This document shows, piece after piece, positions 63,461 through 64,000 of a DNA stretch of 64,000 nt (the stretch's first letter is position 1; each line of letters opens with the position of its first letter). A program made the translations under genes and the position numbers. The stretch lies in contig CAWHZU010000012.1 in assembly GCA_963833885.1 (NCBI GenBank), positions 111,768-175,767 of the forward strand. The letters run 5' to 3'. The stretch comes from JASHPR01 sp963833885. Lineage in GTDB: Bacteria; Actinomycetota; Actinomycetes; Streptosporangiales; Streptosporangiaceae. The notes below the pieces were generated by a model, which ran no database searches, was not told the origin of the DNA, and saw nothing but the letters and a program-made list of their open reading frames with translations.

Positions 63461-64000
63461 ATGAACCATCAGCACCGCATCGCAGCCGCCGGGTCCGGCG
63501 TCGCCGCCCTGGCGCTTGCCTCGTGCCTGGCACTCACTGGGTGTGCCGGCGGGCAGTCAGCGGGCAGCGCCGCGAGCCGACCGCGGGCGTCCGCACCGGC
63601 CCTGCCATCGCTGTCCCTGCCGTCGGCCGGGCCAGCGCAGGGCGACCGCAGCCTGTCCGGCATCCACGCGTGCTCGCTCGTGCCCGCGAGCGTCGTTACC
63701 CAGGTGCTCGGCGCGCTGTCGGAGCCACCCTCCGGCGACGGCCTGTTGTGCGTCTACAACACGCAGCTATCGGCCGAGGAAGGCGGCCCAAGCTACATCC
63801 TCACGGTGTTCACCCGGTCGGGCTATGAGGCAGCCAAGGCGTTCGCCACCGGCGCCGCGGAATCGGGCGCCACACAGTTCGCCTCGGTGGCCGGCCTGGG
63901 AGCCGACGCGTTCTCGCTCAGCAACGACAACGGGGGGCCGTCATACTCGCTGAGTGCCGTCGAGGGCGGAGTGGGCGTCAACGTAGAGGTGGACGAACTC
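63461..64000 (+). CDS. DUF3558-like lipoprotein (partial)
   Basis: The first 180 residues of a lipoprotein that runs off the right edge. The signal has a short positive start (NHQHRIAAAG), hydrophobic core and lipobox ALTGC, followed by a Ser/Ala/Pro linker. The mature domain starts GIHACSLVPASVVTQVLGAL and has LLCVYNTQLSAEEGGPSYIL and VAGLGADAFSLSNDNGG, which is the pattern of actinobacterial DUF3558 lipoproteins (two cysteines in the C-S-L-V and C-V-Y-N positions). GGAGGG sits four bases before the ATG. It is divergent from the preceding gene. Function is unknown. Confidence 0.75.
   Translation, partial: MNHQHRIAAAGSGVAALALASCLALTGCAGGQSAGSAASRPRASAPALPSLSLPSAGPAQGDRSLSGIHACSLVPASVVTQVLGALSEPPSGDGLLCVYNTQLSAEEGGPSYILTVFTRSGYEAAKAFATGAAESGATQFASVAGLGADAFSLSNDNGGPSYSLSAVEGGVGVNVEVDEL

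Noticed and set aside
1..64000. Prophage, insertion sequence, integrase, toxin-antitoxin or restriction genes
   Set aside because: No transposase, integrase, phage structural, methylase or toxin motif was found on either strand.
1..64000. tRNA, rRNA or riboswitch genes
   Set aside because: No T-loop-like or D-loop-like sequences in the right spacing and no recognised riboswitch core in the intergenic gaps; a covariance-model search could not be run.

Overview
The window is a 64-kb piece of a very GC-rich actinobacterial chromosome, most likely from a soil or plant-associated filamentous actinomycete. Evidence for this is an F420-dependent oxidoreductase, a SARP (BTAD) regulator, a LuxR/LAL regulator, MMPL exporters, a MacS-like kinase, frequent GTG/TTG starts, ATGA/GTGA gene overlaps and several apparently leaderless genes. 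No rRNA, tRNA, insertion sequence, prophage or CRISPR array was seen. Two genes carry one-base frameshifts in homopolymer runs.

Layout. 1-5.5 kb: a carbohydrate ABC uptake operon (ROK kinase, DeoR regulator, lipoprotein binding protein, two permeases, the last cut by the window edge), divergent from a SIS-domain sugar-phosphate isomerase/deaminase; an amino-sugar substrate is inferred. 5.5-13.6 kb: housekeeping genes (nadE, a metallo-beta-lactamase-fold protein, panB, an F420:NADPH oxidoreductase, map), a conserved hypothetical, two double-domain UPF0145 (YbjQ-like) proteins and a 57-residue protein. 13.6-20.5 kb: two paralogous MMPL exporters flanking an lspA homologue, with paired palindromic operators upstream of the first, and a winged-helix regulator / small membrane protein / sensor-domain membrane protein operon. 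20.5-22.7 kb: histidine phosphatase, cutA, diacylglycerol-kinase-like gene. 22.9-29.5 kb: two paralogous secreted GH3 glycosidases. 29.7-37.6 kb: a zinc-ribbon membrane protein, a phospholipid-type module (acyltransferase, CdsA-like, CDP-alcohol phosphatidyltransferase), a MacS/MacR-like two-component system, a frameshifted FAD oxidoreductase and an MFS exporter fused to a MarR-like domain. 37.8-49 kb: lipoprotein, esterase, bacterial serpin, alpha/beta hydrolase, LuxR/LAL regulator, OmpR-type two-component system, AAA ATPase.

48.9-57.3 kb is the metabolic centrepiece: a tightly overlapping ten-gene operon encoding all seven activities of the protocatechuate 4,5-cleavage (meta) pathway (LigAB, LigC, LigI, LigU/GalD, LigJ, LigK) to pyruvate and oxaloacetate, plus a two-subunit CoA-transferase and an enol-lactonase-like hydrolase that the textbook pathway does not need. 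It is divergent from an ACC deaminase gene (acdS) retaining the diagnostic active-site residues. 58.5-64 kb: a large SARP-NB-ARC regulator, a frameshifted membrane protein and the start of a DUF3558-like lipoprotein.

All functional statements rest on motif recognition by eye. The ten-gene order, the frameshifts, palindromes and repeats are read directly from the sequence; regulator-operator pairings are inference.
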